The notes under the pieces are model-generated. The model worked only from the letters and a program-made list of their open reading frames with translations, was not told where the DNA came from and searched no databases. A stretch of DNA of 64,000 bases, from the NCBI RefSeq assembly GCF_029889885.1, contig NZ_JARANY010000001.1, positions 124,001-188,000 on the forward strand. The letters run 5' to 3'. Positions 27,898 through 38,408 of the stretch are shown in pieces. A program made the translations under genes and the position numbers. This DNA is from Chromohalobacter sp. 296-RDG. Its GTDB lineage: Bacteria; Pseudomonadota; Gammaproteobacteria; Pseudomonadales; Halomonadaceae. Position 1 is the first letter of the stretch, and each line of letters begins with the position of its first letter.

Positions 27898-28701
27898 GTG
27901 ATCGAAGGCGTGAAGCATATCGTCGCTGTGGCGTCAGGCAAGGGGGGCGTGGGCAAGTCCACCGTGACCGTCAATCTGGCTCTGGCGATGGCCGCCGAAG
28001 GGTACCGAGTGGGACTGCTCGATGCCGATATCTACGGCCCCAGTCAGGCGCAGATGCTGGGAATCGCTCCGGGTGTGCGGCCGCAGCCGGCGGGTGAAAA
28101 TGCCTTCAAGCCGCTGGAGGCTCATGGTCTGCAGGCAATGTCGATGGCGCTCATGGTAGATGCCAATGAGCCCATGGTCTGGCGCGGCCCTATGGTGGCC
28201 GGGGCTTTCCAGCAATTGCTCAACCAGACCGCCTGGGAGGATCTCGATTACCTCTTCGTCGACATGCCACCGGGCACCGGCGACGTGCAGCTGACTCTGG
28301 CGCAGAAAGTGCCGGTTAGTGGCGCGGTGATCGTGACCACGCCTCAGGACATTGCGTTGCTCGATGCCAAGAAGGGCATCGAGATGTTCCGCAAGGTCAA
28401 CGTGCCGGTGCTGGGCGTTGTCGAGAACATGAGCCAGCATGTCTGCTCGCAGTGTGGCCATCAGGAGCCGATCTTCGGTAGCGGTGGCGGTGAGCGCGTT
28501 GCGGAGCAGTATCAGACTCGGCTATTGGGTCAACTGCCCCTCGATGGCACGATTCGCGAGCAGGTCGACGGTGGCAAGCCCAGTGTGATCGCCGATCCTG
28601 AAGGAAACGTCGCGCAGACGTTCCGCCAGGTGGCGCGTGCCGTGACCGAGGGGATCGACGCGCAATCCGACGAGTCGCCGACCATCAGCTTCGGCGAGTA
28701 A
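27898..28701 (+). CDS. mrp: Mrp/ApbC Fe-S carrier ATPase
   Basis: 267 residues if GTG 27898 is the start (AAGGAG 7 nt upstream); the open frame continues to 27808 but those residues are not Mrp-like. Deviant Walker A GKGGVGKST with the second Lys, switch region VDMPPGTGD, and the C-x-x-C pair CSQC for a bridging [4Fe-4S] cluster. The N-terminal DUF59 (MIP18-like) domain of the E. coli protein is missing. It loads clusters onto target apoproteins. It lies about 160 bp before dcd. Confidence 0.93.
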   Translation: MIEGVKHIVAVASGKGGVGKSTVTVNLALAMAAEGYRVGLLDADIYGPSQAQMLGIAPGVRPQPAGENAFKPLEAHGLQAMSMALMVDANEPMVWRGPMVAGAFQQLLNQTAWEDLDYLFVDMPPGTGDVQLTLAQKVPVSGAVIVTTPQDIALLDAKKGIEMFRKVNVPVLGVVENMSQHVCSQCGHQEPIFGSGGGERVAEQYQTRLLGQLPLDGTIREQVDGGKPSVIADPEGNVAQTFRQVARAVTEGIDAQSDESPTISFGE

Positions 28702-28731
28702 CTTCGCTACGTGACGTTTGCGCGACGCGAT

Positions 28732-28764
28732 GGGGCCGTTATCATAACGGCCCCTTTGTTTTTA
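28732..28764 (+). terminator. Intrinsic terminator after mrp
   Basis: A perfect 11-bp stem GGGGCCGTTAT / ATAACGGCCCC with a 1-nt centre (effective loop larger), followed by TTTGTTTTT. Confidence 0.9.
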
Positions 28765-28768
28765 CGGA

Positions 28769-28813
28769 CCAAATTTTCACGGGCCAAGTGTTCACGAACC
28801 GAGTGTTCGCGGA
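28769..28813. repeat. Three degenerate 15-bp repeats upstream of dcd
   Basis: CCAAATTTTCACGGG, CCAAGTGTTCACGAA and CCGAGTGTTCGCGGA follow each other without gaps. They lie between the mrp terminator and the dcd start, in the probable promoter/leader of dcd. The TTCACG/TTCGCG cores are the conserved part. Confidence 0.55.
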
Positions 28814-28858
28814 GACAAACCGATTTCATCGCGACAGCGCACTGAGCAGGAAACTTCA

Positions 28859-29425
28859 ATGAGCATCAAATCCGACAAATGGATTCGGCGCATGGCCGAG
28901 AACCAGGGCATGATCGAGCCGTTCGAGGCGGACCAGGTTCGTTACGTGAACGAGCAGCGGGTGATTTCTTATGGAACCTCCAGCTACGGGTACGATGTGC
29001 GCTGCGCCGATGAGTTCAAGGTGTTCACCAATATTCACTCGGCCGTGGTTGACCCCAAGGGGTTCGATGAGAAGAGCTTCGTCGACGTCAAGAGCGATGT
29101 CTGCGTGATTCCGCCCAACTCTTTCGCCCTGGCGCGCACCGTGGAATATTTCCGGATTCCGCGTAGCGTGTTGACCATCTGCCTGGGCAAGTCGACGTAC
29201 GCGCGTTGCGGCATCATCGTCAATGTCACGCCGCTGGAGCCCGAATGGGAGGGCCACGTCACGCTCGAATTTTCCAACACGACCAACCTGCCCGCGCGGA
29301 TCTACGCCAATGAAGGAGTGGCGCAGATGCTGTTCTTGGAATCCGACGAGGTCTGTGACGTTTCCTACAACGACCGGGGCGGCAAATACATGGGGCAGCG
29401 GGGCGTGACGCTACCGAGGACATAA
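28859..29425 (+). CDS. dcd: dCTP deaminase
   Basis: 188 residues, standard length. Blocks [33 protein letters not shown], the active-site [28 protein letters not shown] with the catalytic Glu, and the C-terminal lid [14 protein letters not shown]. It deaminates dCTP to dUTP for thymidylate synthesis; ung, which removes uracil from DNA, lies 16 kb away. AGGA lies upstream of ATG 28859. Confidence 0.95.
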   Translation: MSIKSDKWIRRMAENQGMIEPFEADQVRYVNEQRVISYGTSSYGYDVRCADEFKVFTNIHSAVVDPKGFDEKSFVDVKSDVCVIPPNSFALARTVEYFRIPRSVLTICLGKSTYARCGIIVNVTPLEPEWEGHVTLEFSNTTNLPARIYANEGVAQMLFLESDEVCDVSYNDRGGKYMGQRGVTLPRT

Positions 29426-29473
29426 GCAGCGAGCTACGGGCAACGGGCCACGAGCAGCGAGCCAAAATGCTGC

Positions 29474-29665
29474 CGAAGCCCGAAGCCCGAAGCCCGAAGC
29501 CCGAAGCCACTCTTTATAGCGCCCCGAACCTGGCGCTCGAAGCCCGAAGCCACTCTTTATAGCGCCCCGAACCTGGCGCTCGAAGCCCGAAGCCACCCTT
29601 TATAGCGCCCCGAACCTGGCGCTCGAAGCCACTCTTCATAGTGCCCCGGACCTGGCGTTCGAAGC
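29474..29665. repeat. 43-bp minisatellite with a 7-bp microsatellite core
   Basis: A CCCGAAG heptamer repeated about four times (29474-29507) leads into 43-bp units whose CACTCTTTAT words begin at 29508, 29551, 29594 (CACCCTTTAT) and 29630 (one heptamer lost, spacing 36). Each unit contains the inverted repeat AGCGCC / GGCGCT. The tract fills the gap between convergent dcd and purN. The repeats are contiguous with no unique spacers. Copy number is likely to vary between strains. Confidence 0.9.
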
Positions 29666-29671
29666 TGGGGT

Positions 29672-30409
29672 CTATCCTTCCTCGTCGAGCTCTTCTGCGG
29701 CGTCTTCATGCGACATCCGCAGTCCGGTGGGCGGTAGCGGCATGTCGTCGAACTGAGCCCCTTCCGCGCCTAGACTCAAGCGGCCCTCGAGAAACCAGCG
29801 CACGGCGATGGGGTAGATCAGATGCTCGCGGGCGTGGACTTTTTCGATCACCTGCTCGGCGGTGGAGTCGGGATCGACGCTGAGCGCGGCCTGCAAGGCC
29901 ACCGGTCCGCCATCGAGTTCCTCGGTGACGAAGTGCACGCTGGCGCCATGCTCTGACACGCCATCGGCCAGCGCGCGGGTATGCGTGTCCAGGCCTGGAT
30001 AGTCCGGCAACAGCGAAGGATGGATATTGAGCATGCGGCCGGCATAGCGATGCACGAATACCGGGGTCAGAATACGCATGAATCCCGCGAGCACGATCAA
30101 ATCTGGCTTGTGGCGGTCGATGACCTTGATCAATGCGCGGTCGTAAGCTTCGCGATCGTCGTACTCGCGATGCGGTAGCACGACGGAGTCGACACCGGCT
30201 TCCTTGGCGCGTACTAGGCCGTAGGCATCGCCCTGATTGGAAATCACGGCAACGATCTCGCCACCCAGCTCGTCATGTTGCTGCGCGTCGAGTAGCGCCT
30301 GCAAGTTGCTGCCGTTGCCGGAGATCAACACCACGACGCGACGCTTCTCGGCCGGCTCCGCTTCGAAGTCGTTGCCGTCGGGGGTGTCGGATTGAGTCGT
30401 AGCATTCAT
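29672..30409 (-). CDS. purN: Phosphoribosylglycinamide formyltransferase
   Basis: 245 residues. After a 23-residue acidic N-terminal extension the catalytic domain begins VVVLISGNGSNLQALLDA. The active site has N-I-H in MLNIHPSLLPDYPGLDTH and Asp in HFVTEELDGGPVALQ. It transfers a formyl group from 10-formyl-THF to GAR in purine synthesis. Its ATG overlaps the purM stop (TAATG), so translation is coupled. The C-terminal 40 residues are acidic. Confidence 0.95.
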   Translation of the reverse strand: MNATTQSDTPDGNDFEAEPAEKRRVVVLISGNGSNLQALLDAQQHDELGGEIVAVISNQGDAYGLVRAKEAGVDSVVLPHREYDDREAYDRALIKVIDRHKPDLIVLAGFMRILTPVFVHRYAGRMLNIHPSLLPDYPGLDTHTRALADGVSEHGASVHFVTEELDGGPVALQAALSVDPDSTAEQVIEKVHAREHLIYPIAVRWFLEGRLSLGAEGAQFDDMPLPPTGLRMSHEDAAEELDEEG

Positions 30410-31485
30410 TAGCGGACGTTCTCCAGACGAACTTGTTCTTCCTCACCCTGGCGCGCGACGATGTCGCCGAGGCGATGTACCGTTTCGCCAGCGGCTTCGA
30501 GTGTGGCCTGGGCGTGCTCGGCCTGCGCTGCAGGTACGACTGCGACCATGCCAATACCGCAATTGAGCACGCGATGCATCTCGTGCTCATCGACGTTGCC
30601 TTCACGTTGCAGCCAGTCGAAGACTGCGGGGCGTGTCCAGCTCGTGGCATCGATGCGTGCAGTGAGCGTATCGGGCAGCACGCGAGGCACGTTTTCGAGC
30701 AGGCCGCCGCCGGTGATATGGGAGAGCGCGTGTACGGCCACGTCGCTGTCCTTGATCAACGATAGTAGCGGTTTGACGTAAATGCGTGTCGGCGCCAGCA
30801 AGGCGTCACGCAAGGTCACACCGTCGACCTCGGTGTCGAGATCGGCCTGATTAACATCGAGGATCTTACGGATCAACGAGTAGCCATTGGAGTGCGGGCC
30901 GGAGGCGGCGAGCCCGAGCAGCACATCTCCCTCGGCGACACGGCTACCATCGAGGATCTCGGATTTCTCGACGACACCGACGCAGAAGCCGGCCAGGTCG
31001 TAGTCGTTGCCCGCGTACATGCCGGGCATTTCGGCGGTCTCGCCGCCGATCAGTGAGCAGCCCGCCTGGGCACAACCTTCGCCGATGCCGGTAACGACGT
31101 CAGCGGCAATCTCGACATCCAGCTTGCCAGTGGCATAGTAGTCAAGGAAGAACAACGGTTCGGCGCCGGCGACGACCAGGTCGTTGACGCACATGGCGAC
31201 CAGGTCGATGCCGATGGTGTCATGCCGGTCCAGGTCCATGGCCAAGCGTAGCTTGGTGCCCACTCCGTCGGTGCCAGACACTAGTACCGGCTCGCGGTAA
31301 CCGCTGGGTAATTGGCATAACGCGCCGAAGCCGCCCAAGCCGTCCATTACTTCGGGTCGGGAGGTGTTTTTGGCGACTCCCTTGATGCGTTCGACGAGCG
31401 CGTTGCCGGCGTCGATGTCCACGCCGGCATCCTTGTAGCTGAGGGATGCGCGGGAGGAGGTGGGCGTGTCCGAACTGCGAGTCAT
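30409..31485 (-). CDS. purM: Phosphoribosylaminoimidazole (AIR) synthetase
   Basis: About 358 residues from ATG 31485 (AGGA 6 nt upstream; an in-frame start at 31500 is possible). Family blocks [65 protein letters not shown] and [15 protein letters not shown]. It closes the imidazole ring of FGAR-derived FGAM. First gene of a purM-purN operon. Confidence 0.96.
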   Translation of the reverse strand: MTRSSDTPTSSRASLSYKDAGVDIDAGNALVERIKGVAKNTSRPEVMDGLGGFGALCQLPSGYREPVLVSGTDGVGTKLRLAMDLDRHDTIGIDLVAMCVNDLVVAGAEPLFFLDYYATGKLDVEIAADVVTGIGEGCAQAGCSLIGGETAEMPGMYAGNDYDLAGFCVGVVEKSEILDGSRVAEGDVLLGLAASGPHSNGYSLIRKILDVNQADLDTEVDGVTLRDALLAPTRIYVKPLLSLIKDSDVAVHALSHITGGGLLENVPRVLPDTLTARIDATSWTRPAVFDWLQREGNVDEHEMHRVLNCGIGMVAVVPAAQAEHAQATLEAAGETVHRLGDIVARQGEEEQVRLENVR

Positions 31486-31667
31486 GGGCATTCCTGTCAA
31501 CAGTGTGCCGATCGCGGGGCGATCGAGCGAAGCCGATGGCGCCGCCTGGCGCCCGAGGCCAGGGCGGTATTAGGGAAGCTCACATTGTAGCATTGCCCCA
31601 CGGGAGGCGCATCGCCCGCGCAGGCGTGTAGAATCGAAACCCAAAGAGCTGGGAGACACGTATCGCA

Positions 31668-32759
31668 ATGACACGCATACAAGTGTGGTGCCTTCTGGGC
31701 GCGGCGGGATTGATCTGGTTGCTCGTCTTGCTGGAGCCCATCTTGATGCCGTTTTTCGTCGGCATGATATTGGCTTATCTAGGTGATCCGGTGACCGACT
31801 GGTTGGAGGCACGCGGTTTATCACGCCGGCTCTCGGTGAGCGTAGTATTCCTCGTGCTGGCGCTGTCGATGGTCTTGGCGTGCTTGATTCTGATTCCCTT
31901 GCTGGGTCGACAGCTGGCGCAGTTGGTCGAATCCTTCCCGGCCATCTTCAACTGGGTGCAGTCGGTGGTGCTACCGGAGGTCCAGGCCGTGACGGGCGTG
32001 GATCTCAGCGCTGATTTCGATCAGCTGCGCAGCACCTTGATGGAGAACTGGCGCGAGACCGGCACGGTGGCGGCCGCAGTTCTGGCCCAGGCGTCGAAGT
32101 CAGGCATGGCGTTCGCCGTGTGGATGGGCAATCTGGCGCTGCTTCCCGTGACGACCTTTTATTTTCTACTCGACTGGGATCGGCTCAAGGCACGCCTGCG
32201 CGATTTGCTGCCGCGACACGTCGAGCCAACGATCACGCGCCTGAGCCATGAATGCGACGAGGTGTTGTCGGCCTTTCTGCGCGGGCAACTGCTGGTGATG
32301 CTCAGCCTGGCGGTGATCTATGCGACGGGGCTGAGTCTGCTGGGCTTGCGTTTTGGCCTTTTGATCGGCTTGGTGGCGGGGCTGGCCAGTATCGTGCCCT
32401 ACTTAGGCGTGATCGTCGGCATTAGCGTGGCGGCGTTAGTGGCATTCTTCCAGTTCGGCGAATGGCTGCCGTTACTCGGTGTGGCTGTGATCTTTGGTAT
32501 CGGGCAGCTTGTCGAAAGCACCGTGCTGCAACCGGTATTGCTTGGCGACAAGATTGGCTTGCATCCCATTGCGGTCATTTTTGCGGTCTTGGCGGGCGGG
32601 CAATTGTTCGGTTTCATCGGCATTTTGCTCGCATTGCCGGTCGCAGCGGTCATCATGGTAGTATTACGTTACCTTCATGAGCGCTATAAAAACAGTCGCT
32701 TATACGGTACATCCTGTCACGCTGGCGCCTCGCACGAAGGCGATGAGGAAAGGTCATGA
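31668..32759 (+). CDS. AI-2E/PerM-family membrane protein
   Basis: 363 residues with about eight transmembrane helices. An N-terminal pair is LLGAAGLIWLLVLLEPILMP and VVFLVLALSMVLACLILIPLL; a long periplasmic/cytosolic middle section lies around 105-155. The C-terminal half holds the family motif G-x-L-L-G-D-K-I-G-L-H-P region and FGFIGILLALPVAAVIMV. PerM proteins include the AI-2 exporter TqsA and Na+/H+ antiporters; which activity applies here is unknown. Its stop overlaps hda by 4 nt, a conserved pairing. Confidence 0.85.
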   Translation: MTRIQVWCLLGAAGLIWLLVLLEPILMPFFVGMILAYLGDPVTDWLEARGLSRRLSVSVVFLVLALSMVLACLILIPLLGRQLAQLVESFPAIFNWVQSVVLPEVQAVTGVDLSADFDQLRSTLMENWRETGTVAAAVLAQASKSGMAFAVWMGNLALLPVTTFYFLLDWDRLKARLRDLLPRHVEPTITRLSHECDEVLSAFLRGQLLVMLSLAVIYATGLSLLGLRFGLLIGLVAGLASIVPYLGVIVGISVAALVAFFQFGEWLPLLGVAVIFGIGQLVESTVLQPVLLGDKIGLHPIAVIFAVLAGGQLFGFIGILLALPVAAVIMVVLRYLHERYKNSRLYGTSCHAGASHEGDEERS

Positions 32760-33454
32760 TCGGGTCCGCGCAGTTGCCACTGGGAGTGGGGCTGAGTGAC
32801 GATGCAACGTTTGCCAACTTCCATGCGTCGAGCAATGCCCCGTTGCTCGAGCGCTTGCGCGGCCAGCTCGACACGGACGGCGAGCCGTTTCTGTTTCTGT
32901 GGGGCGCTCCGGGCAGCGGTCGTAGCCACCTGTTGCAAGCTGCCTGTCACGAAGCCGGCGACCGGGGAGGACGTACCTTGTATCTCCCCTTGCGCGACCT
33001 GGGCCATTTTCCGCCGCATATGCTCGAGGATCTCGAACGCCTGGACCTGGTGGCGATCGACGATCTTTCTGCGGTACTTGGGCGCAAGCGCTGGGAAGAA
33101 GAGCTATTTCATTTCTTCAATCGCATGCGCGATGCCAACAAGCGTTTGGTAATCGCCGCCGAGGCAGCACCGCGCCAGTTGCCCACCGTGCTGCCTGATC
33201 TCGCCTCGCGCTTGAGCTGGGGCGTGACCTTCCATGTTCAGTCGCTGGATGACAGCGGCCGCTTCGAGGCCTTGCAGTTGCGCGCACGGGTGCGCGGCAT
33301 GCAGCTCCCCGATGAAGTCGCGCGCTACATTCTGCACCGAGGCCCGAGGCAGCTTTACGCGCTATTCGATGCCCTCGCTCGTCTCGATCATGCCTCGCTT
33401 TCCGCTCAGCGCAAGCTGACCATTCCTTTCGTCAAGCAAGCGCTGGGGTGGTAA
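32756..33454 (+). CDS. hda: DnaA regulatory inactivator Hda
   Basis: 232 residues. The N-terminal clamp-binding motif QLPLGVGL is followed by an AAA+ domain homologous to DnaA: Walker A-like WGAPGSGRSHLL, Walker B LDLVAIDDLSAVLG, sensor and arginine-finger region DLASRLSWG. Bound to the beta clamp, Hda triggers ATP hydrolysis by DnaA and prevents re-initiation. ATG overlaps the TGA of the permease gene (ATGA). Confidence 0.93.
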   Translation: MIGSAQLPLGVGLSDDATFANFHASSNAPLLERLRGQLDTDGEPFLFLWGAPGSGRSHLLQAACHEAGDRGGRTLYLPLRDLGHFPPHMLEDLERLDLVAIDDLSAVLGRKRWEEELFHFFNRMRDANKRLVIAAEAAPRQLPTVLPDLASRLSWGVTFHVQSLDDSGRFEALQLRARVRGMQLPDEVARYILHRGPRQLYALFDALARLDHASLSAQRKLTIPFVKQALGW

Positions 33455-33463
33455 TAAGCCAAG

Positions 33464-33889
33464 TCATGCGTCGTCGCCGTTGAGGGTGGCGAGAATCCGC
33501 CGCGGTCCGCCGTGCTGGCGATGCTCGCCTAGCCATATGCCTTGCCAGGTGCCGGTGGCGAGTCGCCCCGAGTCGACGGCCAGCGTCAGCTGCGTGCCGA
33601 AGAGGCTAGCCAGGACGTGTGCCGGCATGTCGTCGGGCCCTTCCAACGTGTGGTGCATGCCGTCGATGCCTTGAGGCGCAAGTCGTTCGGCATACAGGGC
33701 CATGTCGTGGCGCACGTCAGGATCGGCGTTCTCATTGAGAGTGAGCGACGCGGACGTATGCAATAATTGTAGATGCAAGAGCCCGAGACGTACGGAGGCG
33801 AGTGCTGGAAGCTGGTCGATGATCTCGTCAGTGATGAGATGAAAGCCCTTGTGGTGTGGGCTCAGGGTGAGTGTGGTGCGATGCCACAT
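33464..33889 (-). CDS. YjbQ/UPF0047 family protein
   Basis: 141 residues from ATG 33889 (GGAGA upstream). Typical blocks: [42 protein letters not shown] and [20 protein letters not shown]. The His and Glu residues form a metal site in structures of the family; weak thiamine-phosphate synthase activity has been reported for members, and the physiological role is unclear. It converges on hda. Confidence 0.9.
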   Translation of the reverse strand: MWHRTTLTLSPHHKGFHLITDEIIDQLPALASVRLGLLHLQLLHTSASLTLNENADPDVRHDMALYAERLAPQGIDGMHHTLEGPDDMPAHVLASLFGTQLTLAVDSGRLATGTWQGIWLGEHRQHGGPRRILATLNGDDA

Positions 33890-34068
33890 GATGGATTCTC
33901 CGAGAGGTAATGACGATGCCTTGAAAGGCGTCATCGGCAGCACAATTTCACATTGATAGTCGCCGGGCGCGTGCGCCCCGGAGGGGCGACCGTCATGAAT
34001 GTCGATAATGACGGATATCGCCATGATGGGGCGCGTGCACGGTGGTCTCAACCGATCAGGAGGGTGTG

Positions 34069-35448
<1,380 letters not shown>

Positions 35449-35469
35449 CGTGATAAAACGGCAGGAGGT

Positions 35470-35493
35470 TTGGGCGCTCTCAGGGGCGCCCAA
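35470..35493. terminator. Hairpin between fumC and the EEP gene
   Basis: TTGGGCGC / GCGCCCAA with a short loop, 22 bp after the fumC stop. No T-run follows, so it is only a weak terminator candidate for the convergent pair. Confidence 0.4.
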
Positions 35494-35543
35494 TGTATTG
35501 AGCTCATCGCACTTGGCTGTCTCGTTGGGTGACAAAGACGGGC

Positions 35544-36644
35544 TCAGTCGTCGTTCTTGACAGGCTCCTCGCCACGCCGGTCATGGGCTTCCTCGATGGT
35601 TTCCTGGGCGTCTTGGCGCTCTTCGCGATCCGCGTCCGGGCTGTCGTTTTCATCGGCACGTGCCGGCCGATAACGGAAGGTCGCGAGAATCGGGAAGTGA
35701 TCGGAGCCGAACGCCGAGAGGCGGCGTAGTGCGATCAAGGTGAAATGCTCGCTGACGAAGACGTGATCCAGCGGCCAGCATAGCCAACGATGCTCGGCGT
35801 GGAAGGTGCTGTAAAGCCCGCGTCCGCGGCGAGGGTCCAGCATGCCGCTGATGCGGCAGAAAAGGCGCGTCGTCTTCGACCATGCCACGTCGTTGAGGTC
35901 ACCGGCGACCAGCGTGGGTTGATCCGAGTCCCGGACTGTCTGGCCGACCAGCAACAGCTCGGCATCGCGCCATAGCGATTCATCGCTTTCGCCGGGCGCA
36001 GGTGGCCGTGGATGTACGGCATGAAAGCGTACGCGTTCGCCACTAGGCAGCTCGAACCAACCGTGTATCGACGGAATGTCGTCTTGGATCAACCATTCGA
36101 CATGCGGCTCATGCAGCGCGAGACGTGAATACAGGTGCATGCCGTAGAGGTTGTCGAGGGGAATCTTGACGGTATGGGGATGGCTTTCGCTCAGCGCTTC
36201 GTCGAGGCGCTCTTCCCACCAGGCGTCGGATTCTAATGTCAGCACGATATCGGGATCGACCGCGTGGATCTGGTGCATCAGTGAGATAGCCTGGCGATTG
36301 GGCGTGAGAACGTTGGCGACCAGCAACGAAAATTGACGTGAAGCATCCTCGCCTTCGGCATCTACCACCTGGCGTGCTGCCAGCGGTGTCCAAGGGAAAA
36401 TGCGCGCGCCTTGCACGCCGAGCACTATCAAACTCGCGATGGCGCCAATCCAGCCCAGTGGCGACCAAGGCAGCACACACAGTAAAGCCATGAAAATCAC
36501 GATGGCGAGTACCGCCAGTTGCATGCGGGGAAAGTCGAAACCGCGCACCCACCAGTAGCGTAAATCCAGCCACGGGATGGCAGTGGCGATAAATGCCGCA
36601 AGCGCGAGCAGGGCAAGCGCTATCTCAGCGATATACTCAATCAT
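35544..36644 (-). CDS. Membrane-anchored endonuclease/exonuclease/phosphatase-family protein
   Basis: About 366 residues from ATG 36644 (GAGG 5 nt upstream). Three N-terminal hydrophobic helices (IAEIALALLALAAFIATAI; MQLAVLAIVIFMALLCVL; IGAIASLIVLGVQ) precede an EEP domain with DIVLTLESDAWW, TLVAGDLNDVAWS, DHVFVSEHF and GSDHFPI, the His/Asp/Asn catalytic set. The tail is acidic. The EEP domain probably faces the periplasm, as in similar proteins. Nucleic acid or phospho-substrate unknown. Confidence 0.85.
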   Translation of the reverse strand: MIEYIAEIALALLALAAFIATAIPWLDLRYWWVRGFDFPRMQLAVLAIVIFMALLCVLPWSPLGWIGAIASLIVLGVQGARIFPWTPLAARQVVDAEGEDASRQFSLLVANVLTPNRQAISLMHQIHAVDPDIVLTLESDAWWEERLDEALSESHPHTVKIPLDNLYGMHLYSRLALHEPHVEWLIQDDIPSIHGWFELPSGERVRFHAVHPRPPAPGESDESLWRDAELLLVGQTVRDSDQPTLVAGDLNDVAWSKTTRLFCRISGMLDPRRGRGLYSTFHAEHRWLCWPLDHVFVSEHFTLIALRRLSAFGSDHFPILATFRYRPARADENDSPDADREERQDAQETIEEAHDRRGEEPVKNDD

Positions 36645-36773
36645 CATGGCCTCGTCCGGCGGCGCTGGCCCTGGCTCCATGCCGGGGCGTTACCGTCCAT
36701 GGTCAGCGTGGAGATCGAGGATAGCAGGCTACGTGGTGATGGGGCCAAGCAATGGCGTCACCACATAGGCTCG

Positions 36774-38279
36774 TCAGGCCGCACGGCCTTGGCAATGACG
36801 ATTGAGGTAGGCAGTCAGGCGGTGATGTTGTTCGGGCGTGAAACGCAGCCCCAGCTTGGTGCGTCGCCAGAGTATGTCGTCCGGTGAACGCGCCCATTCT
36901 TCACGTAGCAGGTAGTCGACTTCGGCCTGCGTGAGGCCTGCGCCGAACGTTTCGCCAAGCTGGTCTTTGCGGCTGACGCCGTGCAGGAAGCGCAGGCATA
37001 GCGTGCCATAACTCGAGGCTAGACGCCGCGCCCGGGCTTCCCCCAAGAAGGGATAATCGCGGACGAGCTGCATGGCAAATGCCTCGCGCGAGTCGATGTC
37101 ACCGCCAGGGAGCGATGCCTCGGCGGTCCACGGTGATCCGGCCTCGGTGAAGTAGGGCTTCAGTTGCTCCAGGGCGGCTTCGGCCAGCTTGCGGTAAGTA
37201 GTGATCTTGCCCCCGAAGACTGACAGCAGCGGTGCACCGCGTGCGTCAAGGTCGAGCGTGTAGTCGCGTGTCATCGCCGAGGGGTCGGCGGATTCGTCAT
37301 CGCATAACGGCCGCACACCCGAGAAGGTAGTGACGATGTCCTCGTGGGAGAGCGTCTGGATGAAATGTTGATTGACCACGTCGAGCAGGTAGTCGATTTC
37401 CTGACGGCTGGCGTTGACCTGGCCTGGATCACCTTGGTATCGGACGTCGGTCGTTCCGATCAGGCTGTAGTCCTGCTGATAGGGCAGCACGAAGACGATG
37501 CGACGATCTTTGTTCTGCAGGATATAGGCGCGCTCGTCAGTGTTGAGGCGCGGCACGACGATATGGCTGCCCTGGATCATGCGAACGCCGTAGCGCGAAT
37601 CGCGCTGGGCGTTTTCGCGCACTACCTGCTCCACCCAAGGCCCGGCAGCGTTGACCAGGGCGCGCGCGTGTCGTATATGACGTTTGCCAGTGGTGACATC
37701 TTCCAGCGTGATGTGCCAGAGGCCGTCTTCTTCCTGCGCTCCGACGCAGCGGCTTCCCACCTGGATATCGGCGCCATGTTCGCGCGCTTGCATGGCATTG
37801 AGAACGACTAGCCGGGCATCATCTACCCAGCAGTCGGAATATTCAAAACCGCGCTTGATAACTGGTTTGAGGGGGCTTTGTGCGTCAAAGCGCAATCCCT
37901 TCGATGCGGGTAGGCTGGCACGCTGGCTGAGATGATCGTAAAGGAATAGACCCGTTCGGATCATCCAGGCCGGACGTAAATGCGGCTGGTGTGGAAGGAT
38001 GAAGCGCAGCGGCCAGACGATATGCGGTGCCTTGCGTAACAGCACTTCACGCTCGTGCAGCGCTTCGCGTACCAGGCGAAATTCTCGATGCTCAAGGTAG
38101 CGCAGACCGCCATGGATCAGTTTGCTGCTCGCCGAGGAGGTCGCGCTGGCGAGATCGTGCTGCTCGCTCAGGGCGACGCGCAAGCCACGGCCAGCAGCAT
38201 CATTGGCGATACCGGTGCCGTTGATGCCACCACCGATGACGAAAAGGTCGAGTATGTCCTGTCGGGGGGAGGCGTTCAT
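36774..38279 (-). CDS. glpD: Aerobic glycerol-3-phosphate dehydrogenase
   Basis: 501 residues from ATG 38279 (GGAG 7 nt upstream). The FAD-binding start is DLFVIGGGINGTGIANDAAG, followed by SSKLIHGGLRYLEH, the substrate region GVRPLCDDESADPSAMTRDY and a C-terminal DUF-type helical cap. It oxidises sn-glycerol-3-phosphate to DHAP, passing electrons to ubiquinone at the inner membrane. It lies behind glpR in the same direction with 129 bp between, which hold likely GlpR sites. glpF and glpK are not present here. Confidence 0.96.
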   Translation of the reverse strand: MNASPRQDILDLFVIGGGINGTGIANDAAGRGLRVALSEQHDLASATSSASSKLIHGGLRYLEHREFRLVREALHEREVLLRKAPHIVWPLRFILPHQPHLRPAWMIRTGLFLYDHLSQRASLPASKGLRFDAQSPLKPVIKRGFEYSDCWVDDARLVVLNAMQAREHGADIQVGSRCVGAQEEDGLWHITLEDVTTGKRHIRHARALVNAAGPWVEQVVRENAQRDSRYGVRMIQGSHIVVPRLNTDERAYILQNKDRRIVFVLPYQQDYSLIGTTDVRYQGDPGQVNASRQEIDYLLDVVNQHFIQTLSHEDIVTTFSGVRPLCDDESADPSAMTRDYTLDLDARGAPLLSVFGGKITTYRKLAEAALEQLKPYFTEAGSPWTAEASLPGGDIDSREAFAMQLVRDYPFLGEARARRLASSYGTLCLRFLHGVSRKDQLGETFGAGLTQAEVDYLLREEWARSPDDILWRRTKLGLRFTPEQHHRLTAYLNRHCQGRAA

Positions 38280-38312
38280 GGCAAGCTCCGCAAGGTTGGG
38301 TTCGCAGATCGT

Positions 38313-38371
38313 ATGTTCGAATATGAAAGTAGCGTAATCGTAAACGAACATCAAGTTGACGCAACGAACAT
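38313..38371. promoter_or_regulatory. Candidate GlpR operators of glpD
   Basis: The heptamer ATGTTCG at 38313-38319 and its complement CGAACAT at 38345-38351 and 38365-38371, the last two exactly 20 bp (two helical turns) apart. The same CGAACAT lies at 39237-39243 before glpR. It resembles the ATGTTCG/CGAAC halves known for GlpR of other gammaproteobacteria. Confidence 0.55.
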
Positions 38372-38391
38372 GGCGTCACCGAGTGACGCCA
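38371..38391. terminator. Hairpin between glpR and glpD
   Basis: A perfect 9-bp stem TGGCGTCAC / GTGACGCCA with a 3-nt loop, 18 bp after the glpR stop. No T-run on either strand, so termination is unproven; it may uncouple glpR from glpD. Confidence 0.45.
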
Positions 38392-38408
38392 TAAGCGGGA
38401 CAAGCCGA

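Noticed and set aside
29411-29596. Minus-strand frame coding for repeated ASGFGLRASGFG
   Set aside because: It is translation of the minisatellite; no ribosome-binding site and no conserved context.
29474-29665. Possible CRISPR array
   Set aside because: Repeats are contiguous without unique spacers and no cas gene is near.
35470-35493. Strong terminator after fumC
   Set aside because: The stem is good but no T-run follows, so it is listed only as a weak hairpin.
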